Source: Brachynemurus nebulosus
Taxonomy: Eukaryota; Arthropoda; Insecta; Neuroptera; Myrmeleontidae
Direction of reading: 5' to 3'
Assembly (NCBI GenBank): GCA_035578155.1
Contig: JAPWDM010000016.1
Span: forward strand, 644,001-708,000
DNA: 64,000 nt
Below the pieces are notes generated by a model. The model was not told the DNA's origin. It ran no database searches and saw only the letters and a program-made list of their open reading frames with translations. Position numbers and translations under genes: made by a program. Shown piece by piece: positions 1-11,437 of the stretch. Each line of letters starts with the position of its first letter. Positions within the stretch are counted from its first letter, which is position 1.

Positions 1-1782
1 CAGAGAGGTAATTTAAGACCGCTTTTCTCAGGACAGGATATGGACTACTGTTCCAGTAACAATATATGTCGGCATTGCGTGACAATAACTACGCCGACAA
101 ATAAGAATGAATCATTTCTTTCAAAATGTTTTTCTGATCATGAGTTTTAGTTTTGTCTATTTGATTAAGAGTATTATCGTGTGTATCCCAAAGACTCTCT
201 CTCTTTTGTTATATGTTGGAGGCTGGCAAGTTCAGTTTTGAAGAAACTAAGGGAAGATTTTCTTTGCTGCCAGACAGTACAGGGTCCTCGTTACACTCCA
301 TTAAAAAAGATATTATTTCTGTCATTGCAATATCCACTTCATCGGAACTGAGATATTTACATTTTAACCTTGGGTCCAATATTGTTGCAGCTATTAAGGA
401 AGGGTGCCTTTTTATAAAAGAAAATTTAATATTCAATGACTTGTGCAGTGAGTTTTTCATTTTTGTCATCATCCCATTTTTGTTTTCGCATCGAACTTGT
501 AATTTATGATTTAATAATGATATCAAAGGTATTACTATTGATATGCATGCATCATTAAATGATAAATCAAGTGTGGCCTCATAAAAGAATTTCAAAGCGG
601 CTGTGAGGTTCTTTACAACATCCCATTCATTAGAAAAAAGAGTATCAATCTTTTCATATTCAACACTGTATAAGTTAACAGCATTCTTTTGCTCTAAAAG
701 CCTTTGTAACATCAAATAGGTGCTGTTCCACCTGATATCGATATCTTGCACCAAGGTATGTTCTGGTAGTCCGCACTGCTTTTGACATTCAGTCAATTTT
801 CTGGTTGCTGGTTCGTTATGGTTGAAATGACCTACGATCTTTCTGCATTTTTTTTAACAAGTCTTCGATTTCTTCGTCTGAAAAAAGTGCATGTTTCATC
901 ACCAGCTGCAGCGTGTGTGCCACACAACCTATAGATTCATAGTGACCACGCATAGCGCAAACCATGTTCGCAGCATTATCACGTAATACCAGAAAAATTT
1001 TGTCGTTTAATCTCCATTCATTTACTATCTCTGTAAACTTTTGCTCAATGTATTGACTGGTATGATCTTGTTCTAACACGCATGCACCTAATATAACTTT
1101 TAAGCGTTGATGATTTACAATAAAATGAGCTGTAAAACTGAGAAGTGAACAAACATGTTTTACTTGCATTGGTTCAGATATCGGTCGTAGCACTCACCCA
1201 TTCGCTTTTTACAATAAAAGTCTTTACTTTAGATTTAACTTTCTCATATGTTTTCGGCATCAGTGATGTTCTAAAGTATTTTTTAGATTTCAGCCGATAT
1301 TTGTGAACTGCATGGGGATCACTGAAATTAAGTCGTCGAAATGCTTCCCCTCCACCAAAGTATAAGGCAGCATGTCCACTATTATTAAGTCCATTATTGC
1401 TTTGTCAATCTTTTTTGTAATTTCATGATCATCATGCCATTGTACACTTTTAGATTTAGAGATCACACTCGGGATCGTTGACTGAACAAGAACTGGTTGA
1501 TCAGTACTTAATACTTCCAATGAAATTTTTGTATTAGTTCGTTTTAATTTAGCTTCATTTTTCAATTCGTCTATTGCTAACTATATATAGTTTTAACACC
1601 TCTCTATGTTCCGCACCATGAAACTTTGATAGACGTTGTTTTACTCCAGGCAATGTTTGTTTTTTAGGTTCAACATTTTCCAATGAATAAGATTTATTAC
1701 AAATTTTACAAACAGTATTAGATGAATCGGTAGTACTTTTTTCGAAAAACTGCCTAATCGGATTTTTCTGCATTTGCGACAT
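1..1782 (-). pseudogene. hAT transposase with BED zinc finger, broken
   Basis: Four minus-strand open segments (1782-1555, 1565-1290, 1193-816, 796-209) plus an open tail to position 1 are collinear with a ZBED-type hAT transposase. The first segment holds a BED finger (IRQFFEK, then CKIC, then a late FHGAEH). The third holds the RNase H-like core block CSLLSFTAHFI and the LRDNAANM motif. The fourth holds the DIRWNSTYLML block. The tail 1-110 contains YWNSSPYPVLRKAVLNYLS, the hAT C-terminal dimerisation region, preceded by an in-frame stop. Frame changes lie near 1560, 1200-1290 and 800; there is an in-frame stop at 209. The protein would bind element ends and catalyse cut-and-paste transposition; this copy cannot make it. 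The C-terminus lies outside the window. Confidence 0.85.
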
Positions 1783-2701
1783 TTTTTACCTGCAGCAAAA
1801 TAGTGTAAAATAAATAAAAATAAATAATAAGTACTTCATAGACTACAAAATAAAACCACTGTAATAAGACAGGCATATGACATTCATTCAAAATTAGAAA
1901 AACTAATTCAAGTAAATATGAATTTCATCCAACTAAAAAAAAAACTTACACGTACTACACGTTCAAGTAACTGAAAGTCAGAACGTAGTTAAATCATAAC
2001 GTTGTTTCACCCCGTCTTACATTTTAAGTGTTTAAGCGACTAATTTGGCAAATGGGATTTTCAATACTACCAACTCAATAGCTTCACTATAGAAAATCAA
2101 GGAAACTTTTTTTTTACATTATACATTTTAAAGGAAAAAATTAGTTGGAAACCCTTTTGGTGTTCACAAAAAGGGGCAACGCACTTTTCTTTTTTAACCA
2201 TTTTTTCCACTCAATTGATTCACAGTCTAACAGGTGTCCAATATAAAATAACCTTTATAAAAATTTTTGGCGGTAAACTATATCATTTCTGTCACAGACA
2301 AATTTCCCGGACAAATTTTCCTATTTGAGTGAGACACCGTTGGTTAAATCATAACAGGCAATTTATTAATTGGTTAAAAAAATACAGATCCAGGTATAAC
2401 GTCTAATTCAACAACAATTACCTGCAAACAAATGTAGTAACGTAACGTACTAATGTCAAAATGAATTAAACCTAACCTCTTTTTATTATTACATAATTTT
2501 CATCAGAAATTAATCCGAGCGAAGAACTGAACAGAAAAAAATTGAATACAATCATAATAAATGCCATTAAAATATTTCAGTGGTAAAACTAAAAAACAAT
2601 TTAATACCCACCTAATCTTTTATTCACGAGCAAAAACACAGAACACACAAAAAATATAAGCAACCTGACGACTGCTAGACACGAATTCGCGCGAACGAAG
2701 C

Positions 2702-3483
<782 letters not shown>

Positions 3484-4734
3484 AGTAAATTCATCACCGT
3501 GAAATCAACGCAACATATCGAAGCACAGGATGTAAAAGTATAGGAAACCATGTTAATCCATGAGCGAAATACCGGTTACCAGGATAATCCATGAGCGAAA
3601 TACCGGTTGTCCCCTAGACATATTAAAATAAAATATATTTTCTTTTTCATACATTATGTTTCAATAGAAGAATAACTTCTATCTTTGTTAAGGGGGGAGT
3701 TCACGCCAGAAACGGCTAATAAACTAATTTTTTTCGAATCTCGTTTTTTGTTTTTATTTTGTTCTGTGGTTCCTTACAAACACGGTGATATATAAAACAT
3801 GGTCAAAAAAATTTTTTTTTCGAGTAGAAAATTATTTATTTGTGAGCTGCTGCACAACCAAGTTGCTGCTCCTTTGCAGACAACGCTCGCCATCCCCCCC
3901 CCCCCCCTCGCGATTTGATCAGTAATATAACTACTTGAAAATGAAGAATCTTCAGGATGAAGAAAAGAAAAAGGAACAAGAGGGGATAATGTATAGGGCT
4001 GGAGAGTTTTAATAAACAGTGAATAAACCGCTTCTTCTGTTATTATTTTTGTTTTTACCATTTCTCGAAAGTATTTTTTCCGACAAGGAAAATCATATCT
4101 CAAGTTCTAGAAAAGATAGCGACTTAATTTTTTTTTATTTTGTTCATAAACATATTGCGCATAAAGTGGAGTATGCTTTTTCCATTTGAACAATAATCGT
4201 AACTATTTTTAAACATTTTTTTTTTTAAAATAAAAAATTGGGTTTTATAATTTTTAGAAGTTTGGGATTACAATTTTATATTTAATTTTTAAAATTACCT
4301 GAAATCCGTACTCAGCTTTATGGACAGGTCCTTTAGGAATAAAATAATGAAAACATATATAAAAAATTTTCATTACTTTTTGAGATATGGCGTTCCTTGT
4401 AAACGCTTAAGAACTTGTGAAAAAGAGCCCCCTCCCCCCACAGGGAAGAGTAATGAATGTTTCAAAAACAAAATTTTCTATTTGAAACCCTTCCTAATTT
4501 GAAGAAAAGTGCAACAAGCAAAATAATCAGAAATAAAAAAGTTGCTTTTTTATTTAAGCTCCACCCTTATGCAGATTTCGCAAATTTAACATAAAATTAG
4601 TTTATTATCAATTAAATTGAGTTTTTATATTTTCAGTTTTGACCAGTTCTGACCGAATTTAATTTTTAATAAAGTCATTTCGTCGTTATTATGTTCAGAA
4701 TTGTGTACATTTCTATTTTAGTTATTGTAATAAT
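3484..4734. other. AT-rich stretch without a recognisable gene
   Basis: It holds a tandem pair of a roughly 36-bp unit (AATCCATGAGCGAAATACCG, near 3553-3612) and a run of more than ten C at about 3895-3908. The open frame on the minus strand at 3774-4103 crosses the C run and has no family resemblance. Nothing else is visible. Confidence 0.6.
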
Positions 4735-5250
4735 AATGGGGTATTTGACAGTAGTTGAAAAAATATCTATTTTGATTTTTAAATAATTGCTCGAGTCATA
4801 ATAATACTGAATATTCTTTTTTACAAGTTATTTCATTCAAAAATATAAAAATTTTAATTAAATAAAATTACAAAATTTACGTTAAAAATGACGTAATCAA
4901 AAACATCAAGCAAAAGCAGCTCACGTCACAAGCTCGTTCGAATATTTTGGTATTATATTGTAGTTAGGAAAAAAAATTGTTTACATTTTTGGTAACTATG
5001 AAAGAAATTTTTCATTATTAATTTTCATTACTAGACCTACTACTACTACTCAATGTTTTAGAGCCAATAACGTCATACGATTTGACGTCACAGAAAGCAT
5101 CGTTTTGGCGATCTTTTTAAAAACTGAAATTTTATCGGTGATTTTTATTAAGAATATAGTACAAAATAATTTAAAAATGTGTATCATGAGTTTAGTAAGA
5201 AGTAATAAACACACTAAGATGGTTTTTAAGAAATTGTCAAATACCCCATT
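4735..5250. mobile_element. 516-bp MITE with 16-bp perfect terminal inverted repeats
   Basis: Both ends read AATGGGGTATTTGACA inward (4735-4750 and the complement at 5235-5250). The interior is AT-rich with no coding potential. Target duplication is not clear; the flanks are AT-rich. Family unassigned. Confidence 0.75.
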
Positions 5251-5651
5251 TTATTTTAATAAATTATATTAATTGAATCTTCGTTTTATCAATTACTATC
5301 AAACCAAATCACACAACTAAAACAAGAAACTCAACTCTTTACAACTCAATGCAAATAAATAAGAATAAAAAATAAAAAATAAACAAAATCTACACCCCCC
5401 TCTCCATCATTAAATGATGTCACAACTATTAATTAAATTTGTGCTAATTATGCGCTAATTTCTTGCCGTAGTTCGGATTTTGTTGCTCCCTCCGTTTAGC
5501 AGGAATTCACATTTAAAGTGGGGGGAGGAGTGTAACTTAATATAAGCTGGAACCACCCTCAGTAAAAACATCAAATATAAAAAAAAAATATTTATACTAG
5601 ATTTTGTTGCTCTAACATACCAAGAAAATATTTTTAAAAAATTATGTAATT
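5251..5651. other. AT-rich flank, no gene seen
   Basis: Short A-rich and C-rich runs only. A minus-strand open frame at 5455-5745 runs into the Polinton terminal repeat and is fortuitous. Confidence 0.5.
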
Positions 5652-5657
5652 TACCCC
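5652..5657. repeat. Left target site duplication of Polinton 1 (TACCCC)
   Basis: TACCCC immediately precedes the 5'-AG terminus at 5658 and is repeated exactly at 19877-19882 immediately after the opposite CT terminus. Six-bp duplications are the signature of Polinton integrases. Confidence 0.9.
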
Positions 5658-6351
5658 AGCAGTTACTTTTGGGGCATTCTGGAGCCATCTCCCCACCTCT
5701 CGATTTTTTGAGCGACCTCGGGAGGAGATAGGTAAGCCATGCCACCTTCGAGCAATGTAAATTCGCTACTAGATGTCGCTGCTAGTCTGGATACTAGCGA
5801 TTCCTGTGCGTAAGTTTGAAAAATTGGCACCGAAAATCCTTTTTGATAGTTAAAAGATGGCGTTGCTAGTCTGAACCACTGTGAACTCTATGCCTTGATT
5901 CAAAATTCCGTGAAAAGATGGTGTTGCTAGCCTGAACCACCGCGAACTCTGTACCTTGGTTCATAATTCCATGAAAAGATGGCGTTGCTAGTCTGACCCA
6001 CCGGGAACTCTGTACCTTCGTCCATAATTTTATCATATTTTTATCTGAAAACAGGTTTAAACTCGTATATATTGTCAGCTGACGTCATTAGAAGGTATGC
6101 TGATATTAATAGTGAAGATTTCTGTTTAATATGCAAAAATAAATTTTATCATAAGATTGTATATTTTTATCTGAAAACAGGTTTATACAGGTTTTCCTCT
6201 AAATAAAAACACATTTTTTTTATTTTAATAAATTTATTTAAAAGAAATATTTTACAATAAAAATATTTAAATGTTATTACAATAATATTTGTATATGGAT
6301 ATAACATTTTCCATGGCACAAGTTGCTCCAGAATGTTGACCGCATCGAGGA
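5658..6351. repeat. Left terminal inverted repeat of Polinton 1
   Basis: Pairs with 19372-19876 in inverted orientation. It contains about three degenerate tandem modules built around AAAAGATGGCGTTGCTAGTC, one more than the right end, plus the CAGCTGACGTCA motif at 6076-6087 that the right end lacks. Much of the module content recurs in the second Polinton at 40709-45686. Confidence 0.85.
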
Positions 6352-6359
6352 CTAGTATA

Positions 6360-6782
6360 TTATGTCGATGTTATAATCTCCAACTTGGAACAAATGGTAA
6401 CTTCTTCAAAGTTCACGATGGGCGCTGATGGTAGTAGTCGTTTCAAATATTGCATTTTTTCTTCACCTTTCGTATAGATGATTCGAGTTCCGTGTAGATT
6501 GTTTATTAAAATGTATTGTAGCTCTTCGTATTCAATATGTCCGTCCATCCAGGAGAACCCATGATGATTTTTCCGCAACCAGCGAGCTGTGCGCTGATCT
6601 TTTTCACTTAATCCGCAAAACGGTATTGGCGATTTGAATACATAATGTTGTAGTATATAATCTTCACCATAATTTTCGTCGGAAGAATCGAATTTCAACA
6701 CAGCCAATTCCTTTATGTAGAATTTCCCATTTGTTGCATTTGGAAATCCTTGGAAGTCAACAATTGCTGCGTCGGTCTTCAT
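6360..6782 (-). CDS. Hypothetical 140-residue protein, possibly nuclease-related
   Basis: Intact minus-strand frame starting at ATG 6782. It begins MKTDAAIVDFQGF and has a central RTARWLRKNHHGFSWMDG block. I associate this pattern (acidic residue followed by QGF near the start, then WL.NHHG.W) with small proteins common in insect mobile elements that look like DnaQ/RNase H-fold exonucleases. The residue pattern is not complete enough to assert activity. A TATAAAT lies at 6811-6817 on the minus strand, about 30 bp before the ATG, so the leader would be very short. It lies last in the minus-strand capsid block, just inside the terminal repeat. Function unproven. Confidence 0.55.
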   Translation of the reverse strand: MKTDAAIVDFQGFPNATNGKFYIKELAVLKFDSSDENYGEDYILQHYVFKSPIPFCGLSEKDQRTARWLRKNHHGFSWMDGHIEYEELQYILINNLHGTRIIYTKGEEKMQYLKRLLPSAPIVNFEEVTICSKLEIITST

Positions 6783-6868
6783 TGTGTGTTGTCTAGAGCG
6801 AAACTGGTTGATTTATAGTCGGATTGCGGCGTTTTTATACATATTTTGTAACAACATTCGTCAATGGA

Positions 6869-8011
6869 TTATATTGAACCACATTTATTCTCTGACACCT
6901 CCTTCAACGTTTTAAATTCAATTCGAATATCCACCGGTCCACTTTTCAATGATTCGTTTTAATGAGAGCAATCGATGAATATAAATGGAACGATATTCTT
7001 GAATTGTGTTTTGCCTAAAAGCGGTTCATTCTTCTTACAATCATAATATGCTTGTTGAAATTTCGAATACATGTGATATGCTCCTGCATATCTATCATTA
7101 TTGAAATCCAAATTCAAATCCATGTACGGGTATTTCGCAGAATTTAAATAAACTTTAACGTCTGAAAGTTCACAATGATCGAAAATACTGGAATCTTTAT
7201 CTTTTTTATTTCGTCGATCCGTTTGTAGAGCGAATATAATGTACCGTGGTTTCTCCAGCTGAGTCGATGTTTTCACCGTCCAAATGTTTTGTCTTGCTGT
7301 TGGAATCGTTGGCTGTATATGCATATCCCATGATCGAAAAGCGATTGCAATATCTCGACTATTTTCCACATATTTCAACAACTTCAGTTTCTGTTCATCT
7401 GCAACTGTAACGTGTCGAACCATCCATTGAATTTTATGTATATGGAAAGTGACGTCATCCGTTGGTGATACAACTGCATCATGATCCGTCCGAGCCCGAG
7501 TCAGAATTAGTTGATGTTTCGCATTGATGATAACTATCTTGTAATGGTTAAGAAATTCAAACATCCGCGCCAATGGTAGACAGAAATTGAAGTAGCCTTG
7601 TTCCGTTACTTTAATTGTTTCACCTTGACACCATCTGGCGTTGTAGAGTAGTTTGCTTTCATTTTCGTTTAATGCCAAATAATTGATTAATGTTGTTATC
7701 GGTCCAACGTACTTGCATTGATCGATTTCCACATCGTTCAGTTCATATCGTATTTCTTCAAACAGGTACGCCAATGAATTGTTCGATAATTCCGCTGTAG
7801 TCGATACTGTTTTATCATTCTTCAACAATTGTCCTTCCACATACAGACAACTTTCGTGCGGCAGCAGGATCAGATCTTGATTTTGATAACAGATTCGAAT
7901 TTCGTCGCTATTTCCAAACGCATTTAGGAACGGCGAATAGCAGTGATACTCGATGTTTGAAATGCTTTCATCGAAATTGATTCCAGTATTGATGCTTAAA
8001 ATGCTGCTCAT
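6869..8011 (-). pseudogene. Double jelly-roll major capsid protein
   Basis: Open for 350 codons from ATG 8011 to a stop at 6959, then open in the same frame for about 29 more codons to 6869. The extra segment begins NESLKSGPVDIRIEF, which fits the family C-terminus, so the stop at 6959 is read as premature. Family-like blocks are NSLAYLFEEIRYELNDVEID near residue 80-110 and DFNNDRYAGAYHMYSKF near 305-320. Such proteins form the hexameric capsomers of Polinton-type virions. The start codon overlaps the stop of the small upstream gene (ATGA). Assignment to the double jelly-roll group is from family memory. The truncated form might still fold, but loss of the last beta-strand region is expected to matter. 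Confidence 0.8.
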
Positions 8012-8169
8012 TTTTTCCTCTTCAGCTTGAAACCCAGTTGTCGTAGAAATTGTTTGTTCTCTCTTATTAATGGCGGTCGTTGTTGCTTCTTCCTCACCGA
8101 TCCGTTCACCTTGGTGGCAAGTTGTAGACTGATCGGTCGCACCACATCTTCATCTTTAAATACCAACAT
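8008..8169 (-). CDS. 53-residue basic protein between the two capsid genes
   Basis: Short minus-strand frame from ATG 8169 to TGA at 8008-8010, intact. It begins MLVFKDEDVVRPISLQLATK and ends KQFLRQLGFKLKRKK, with 17 Lys/Arg residues and a strongly basic C-terminus. It starts 3 bp after the stop of the penton-like gene, and its TGA overlaps the ATG of the major capsid gene in an ATGA. That tight packing suggests a polycistronic or closely co-regulated unit. A small conserved protein at this position fits a core or cement role, but I do not know its function. Confidence 0.7.
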   Translation of the reverse strand: MLVFKDEDVVRPISLQLATKVNGSVRKKQQRPPLIRENKQFLRQLGFKLKRKK

Positions 8170-8171
8170 TT

Positions 8172-8843
8172 TTACGCTGGCTTCAAATGCAACTTTACTG
8201 TATTCGTTTCGCCTCGAAAATTCACCAAATTACCGTCTTGATCCACAATTCGTAAAGCTCGAGATATTATCCGTCTCACGGTCACCGACATATAAATAAC
8301 TGTATTCGGTGATTCGCCAGTAAACGAATAAATATCATGCGCTGGAACGTTGTTCAGGTAGCTGTTCGTTGTAATGTTAGTTTCAATTTGTATCAGATTC
8401 ACTTTCATGATATTCGTTGGTTTATCCGAATAGTGGTAATGACCAGCCGCAAGTTTTCGCTTACCGAAGCCAAGTAGTGAGCCAATTGTTCGTTCTTGAT
8501 CGAAATGCATTTTTTCCGTACATTTTATTTCACTTTTTAGCGTATTGTTATTTGCACGAAGTATAAGTTGCGGGCTATCACCCGGTTTTCTCTTCTCTAG
8601 TATCCTATCTTCTATTTGAAACTCCAAATCTTCCAGATCATAGTGGCCGACAGGTATCTCGATGCATTTCACTTCATCATCACCGTAATGAAATAAATTA
8701 TTTGTTTCGTCGATATTTGGCACTGCATTGTATGTTTCAAAATTCACCAACCCGCATACATCACCCGGTAAATCGATGGGTGGAAAATACTCAGCCGTTA
8801 ATATAGATGAGTCACCACTTAACGTTAATGTTAGCGACATGGT
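8172..8843 (-). CDS. Penton-like minor capsid protein
   Basis: Intact frame. The open region begins upstream at 8924, but the methionine at 8843 (MSLTLTLSGDSS) is preferred because it begins the conserved part and an initiator-like TCATTC lies about 20 bp before it. The 223-residue product has blocks AEYFPPIDLPGDVCGLVNFE, RTIGSLLGFGKRKLAAGHY and ALRIVDQDGNLVNFRGE. I know this arrangement from the minor capsid/penton proteins of insect Polintons, which occupy the icosahedral vertices. It lies directly upstream of the 53-residue gene and the major capsid gene on the same strand. No break is visible, in contrast to its neighbours. Confidence 0.75.
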   Translation of the reverse strand, partial: TMSLTLTLSGDSSILTAEYFPPIDLPGDVCGLVNFETYNAVPNIDETNNLFHYGDDEVKCIEIPVGHYDLEDLEFQIEDRILEKRKPGDSPQLILRANNNTLKSEIKCTEKMHFDQERTIGSLLGFGKRKLAAGHYHYSDKPTNIMKVNLIQIETNITTNSYLNNVPAHDIYSFTGESPNTVIYMSVTVRRIISRALRIVDQDGNLVNFRGETNTVKLHLKPA

Positions 8844-8939
8844 GTCTACGATACGAATGAGAGAAAATTCTATATCACAGGTATATTTAAAGTATAGATG
8901 AGAAAATGAAACAAAATTATTCAATTAAAAAAAAAATAT
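8844..8939 (-). promoter_or_regulatory. Leader and possible promoter of penton-like gene
   Basis: On the minus strand a TTTAAATATA stretch is followed about 33 bases later by TCATTC, matching the arthropod initiator consensus TCAKTY, and then by the ATG at 8843. A weak but plausible TATA/Inr pair. Confidence 0.4.
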
Positions 8940-10124
8940 TTATTGAAAATAATTTGTATTACATAAAAATTCTAGACATAAATGTCCACAATTATATTGT
9001 TTATAATTCTGATATCTATTATAATTATATCTAATATTATTGCTATGTAAATATTGCACAACTTCTGCAGATGGTGGTAAATTCCCATAACTATCGAAAT
9101 ATTCGACGTTCTTGTTATTTTTGGCGTACGCTACCCAATGGCTTCCTGGTCCCGATTAATTATCCAAATTGATGACTCCACACTCCTTTCGTCTTGGACG
9201 TTTCGGTAAATCATCTCTCATGAACACGCGACGAAAATTGGACAAATATTTGTTTCCAAACTAATAAATGTCGCGATCAGTTAATGGTCGATCGGGTAGC
9301 TCGCTTAGTGGTTTTTTGATTCGATGTAAAGTCCCAAACCTCTTCTGTATGGTTTCAAATAGAGTCCAGTTCCAGATTTGGATCCAAGTGCAATTGCTTC
9401 CATCATCCTGTTATGACGTTCATTTTCATCCAACTGTTTCTTTGCTGTTTTATAAGCATTCACTGCTTTCGCAACACCAGCAGCACCTCCAGCAAGTGAT
9501 CCTACAGGCCGGCAAAAAGTGGAACTAGGAATGGTAAAATTCCACCAGTTTTTGGAATTGGAATGATTCTCGGTGTTGTAAATTGACTGTCCTTCTTCTT
9601 GAAAATATTCTTCGCAGCGTTCAGTGCAAATTTTATTGCATTCTTAATAGTTTTCGGCTTCCTTTTCTTCAATATACTTCTCAAATCACGAATTCCAGCG
9701 CCAAATATTAATTTCTGTCCTTTTTTGTTCTTCTTTGAATGACCCATTCCTAATTTTCTTTTGATTTCATCGCGTTCGTTACAGCCCAAGCAGCAGCTCG
9801 CTTGCCAAGATTTGCGTCCGACGATTTAATTCGCTCCCACGTTTTATCAGCTAGAATTAAATCAGCTTTATGTCGATCTTGAATATCTCTAAACTGTGAA
9901 TAGGCGATGCCGTATTCCTTGCATGCGGCGTCCAATTTGTTGATACCCGGATCACCTCGTAGCAATCGCTCGCACAGTCTAGTTCCAGGTCCACAATATT
10001 GATAGCCAGGTATATGAAGTTCAAATGGTAATTTGTTAATTACTCCGTTTACTATACCACAACCAGAACTTTTCACACCGCTTGTCTTCTCACGACTAAC
10101 CGCTAGTTGTTTCCACGTTTACAT
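8940..10124 (-). pseudogene. PLA2-like / pVI-like / adenain-like protease fusion, broken
   Basis: Three collinear modules in different frames. (1) 10076-9750: a parvovirus-type phospholipase A2 domain with calcium-loop motif YCGPGTRL and the segment LDAACKEYGIAYS. The usual His-Asp catalytic pair of this family reads Tyr-Gly here, so it would be inactive. (2) 9789 to about 9305: a basic segment (KKRKPKTIKNAIKFALNAAK) then a glycine/alanine-rich hydrophobic helix, resembling the pVI-like minor capsid region. (3) About 9300-8940: an adenain-type cysteine protease with GSHWVAYAK (His), YFDSYGNLPP (Asp) and NCGHLCLEFL (Cys). Breaks: TAA as codon 2 after the likely ATG at 10124, frameshifts near 9770, 9510 and 9305, stops at 9261 and 9156. 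In relatives I recall, these modules form one polyprotein matured by its own protease. Confidence 0.8.
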
Positions 10125-10133
10125 TTAAAAGTG

Positions 10134-10182
10134 AACTGAAACAAAAGAACATATACTCTACTATTTATATATGTTATAAATA
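10134..10182. promoter_or_regulatory. Divergent promoter between the capsid and integrase blocks
   Basis: Minus strand: TATAAATA at 10169-10162 and initiator TCAGTT with its A at 10137, a spacing of 32 bp, pointing into the PLA2/protease gene. Plus strand: TATAAATA at 10175-10182 pointing to the DUF8207-like gene, with a weaker TCAAC at about 10197. The two TATA elements lie 5 bp apart, so the two gene blocks share one compact bidirectional control region. Confidence 0.65.
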
Positions 10183-10243
10183 TACTGGAAATTTACTCAA
10201 CTTTCTTAGTATGAGAAATAGTGTTATTTGATCAACATCGACG

Positions 10244-10982
10244 ATGTCTTCTTCATTCGTTAAACAGCAGGAGACGCTACCAGTCCAAAATTTGAAAATT
10301 GATGCCAACACCTGAAGATTTGCCAAAAGAGTTTGGACCAATAGCAAGAAAATACTTGCAACTATACCTTCAACCCAACGGGTGGTCGTATTGATGCGGA
10401 ATTGATGTGGTATACGGACCGTACAAAAAAGATGATGAATGGATGATTGGAAATCAATCGTTTCAAATAGCTGTTGATGATATAATAATTGGTGATATTG
10501 TGTATGAGGGAACACCTGGATTATATGAATTGATTTTCATGAACGCACCCAAAATTGGTTCATATCATACTAAAGATTTAAATGCGTATAAGCAGATCTT
10601 AAAGCAAACAAATGCACACAGACGAAATTACAGTCCAAACAAGCCAATAAAAGATAGCTCGAGTTATAAATATATAAACATTATTAGCCAGTTGTTCCCA
10701 ATCAGTTCTGCTAAAAAACATATACCAAGAAAAATATATGATATAAGAAGTCGCGTCGGCGGTGCTCCCAAATCTGCTAGCGTCGGCGGTACTCCAAGAT
10801 CGGGACATGGCTTGATGCAGTTTAATAATTTGAAAAAAGACTATATATACTGGGACAATGTGAATGAACTGGTCAGTAGACTACGATTACTAGTGGCGTC
10901 ACAACAAGCTGGACACAGTGGTCACAATAACGAAATAATATCCATCATTGAAGAACTGAAAGAAACAGATATCATTGAGTGA
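10244..10982 (+). pseudogene. DUF8207-like Polinton protein, N-terminus frameshifted
   Basis: The main open frame (10407-10982) holds DEWMIGNQSF, IVYEGTPGLYELIF and KQILKQTNAHRRNY, a pattern I know from DUF8207 proteins of insect Polintons; the function of that family is not established. The likely start is ATG 10244, but a frameshift near 10300 separates the first 20 or so residues from FGPIARKYLQ, and another near 10390-10407 leads into the main frame. The C-terminal half is basic with a near-duplicate VGGAPKSAS / VGGTPRSGH pair. First gene of the plus-strand block; the next gene starts 2 bp after its stop. Confidence 0.65.
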
Positions 10983-10984
10983 AA

Positions 10985-11437
10985 ATGGATAAATTCGGTC
11001 GTGTGCGTAACAGAAACATAACTATTGACAAATTCGGCCGGGTGCATGATAAAAGTATTAAGAAACAGATTTTTAAAGACATTGGTTTGAAGATGAGGCA
11101 AACGGGTAACTATGATTTTGGAAACAGGCGGCTAACCAATATAAAGGATCCAGCTGATGATCAAGATGTGGTGAATCTGAAATTTTTAAAGAGTTTTTCA
11201 CCAGAGAAACTCTCTGAATTAACAGAAACAGTCGAAATTACCAAAACAAAGATTGAAAATGCTTCGCATCTGCTGACCCAGGCAATGCAGCTTTATACGC
11301 AACATAAAATATGGACGAATCGAGAAATTTCCGCATTTAATCTTCGAATATCGAGGACTGAAGAACGTCTTGATAAATTACTGAAAGCTGCTGAGGACAC
11401 TGAGACGCAAAATGAGCAAAGCATAAGTGGTTCGTGA
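10985..11437 (+). CDS. Fibre-like/coiled-coil structural protein
   Basis: Intact 150-residue frame from ATG 10985, just downstream of the previous stop (TGA at 10980-10982). It opens with an imperfect repeat (MDKFGRVRNRN, then IDKFGRVHDKS) and contains NRRLTNIKDPADDQDVVNLK. That RLTN.KDP..D.DAVNLK pattern is common in trimeric tail and fibre proteins of viruses and phages. The second half, residues about 75-145, is rich in heptad-like Glu/Lys/Leu and is predicted by eye to be coiled coil. A virion spike or scaffold role is inference. Its end overlaps the start of the integrase gene in another frame. Confidence 0.6.
   Translation: MDKFGRVRNRNITIDKFGRVHDKSIKKQIFKDIGLKMRQTGNYDFGNRRLTNIKDPADDQDVVNLKFLKSFSPEKLSELTETVEITKTKIENASHLLTQAMQLYTQHKIWTNREISAFNLRISRTEERLDKLLKAAEDTETQNEQSISGS

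Noticed and set aside
3774..4103. Minus-strand 109-codon frame with a Gly run
   Set aside because: The Gly run is the C homopolymer read in reverse; no motif or homology pattern.
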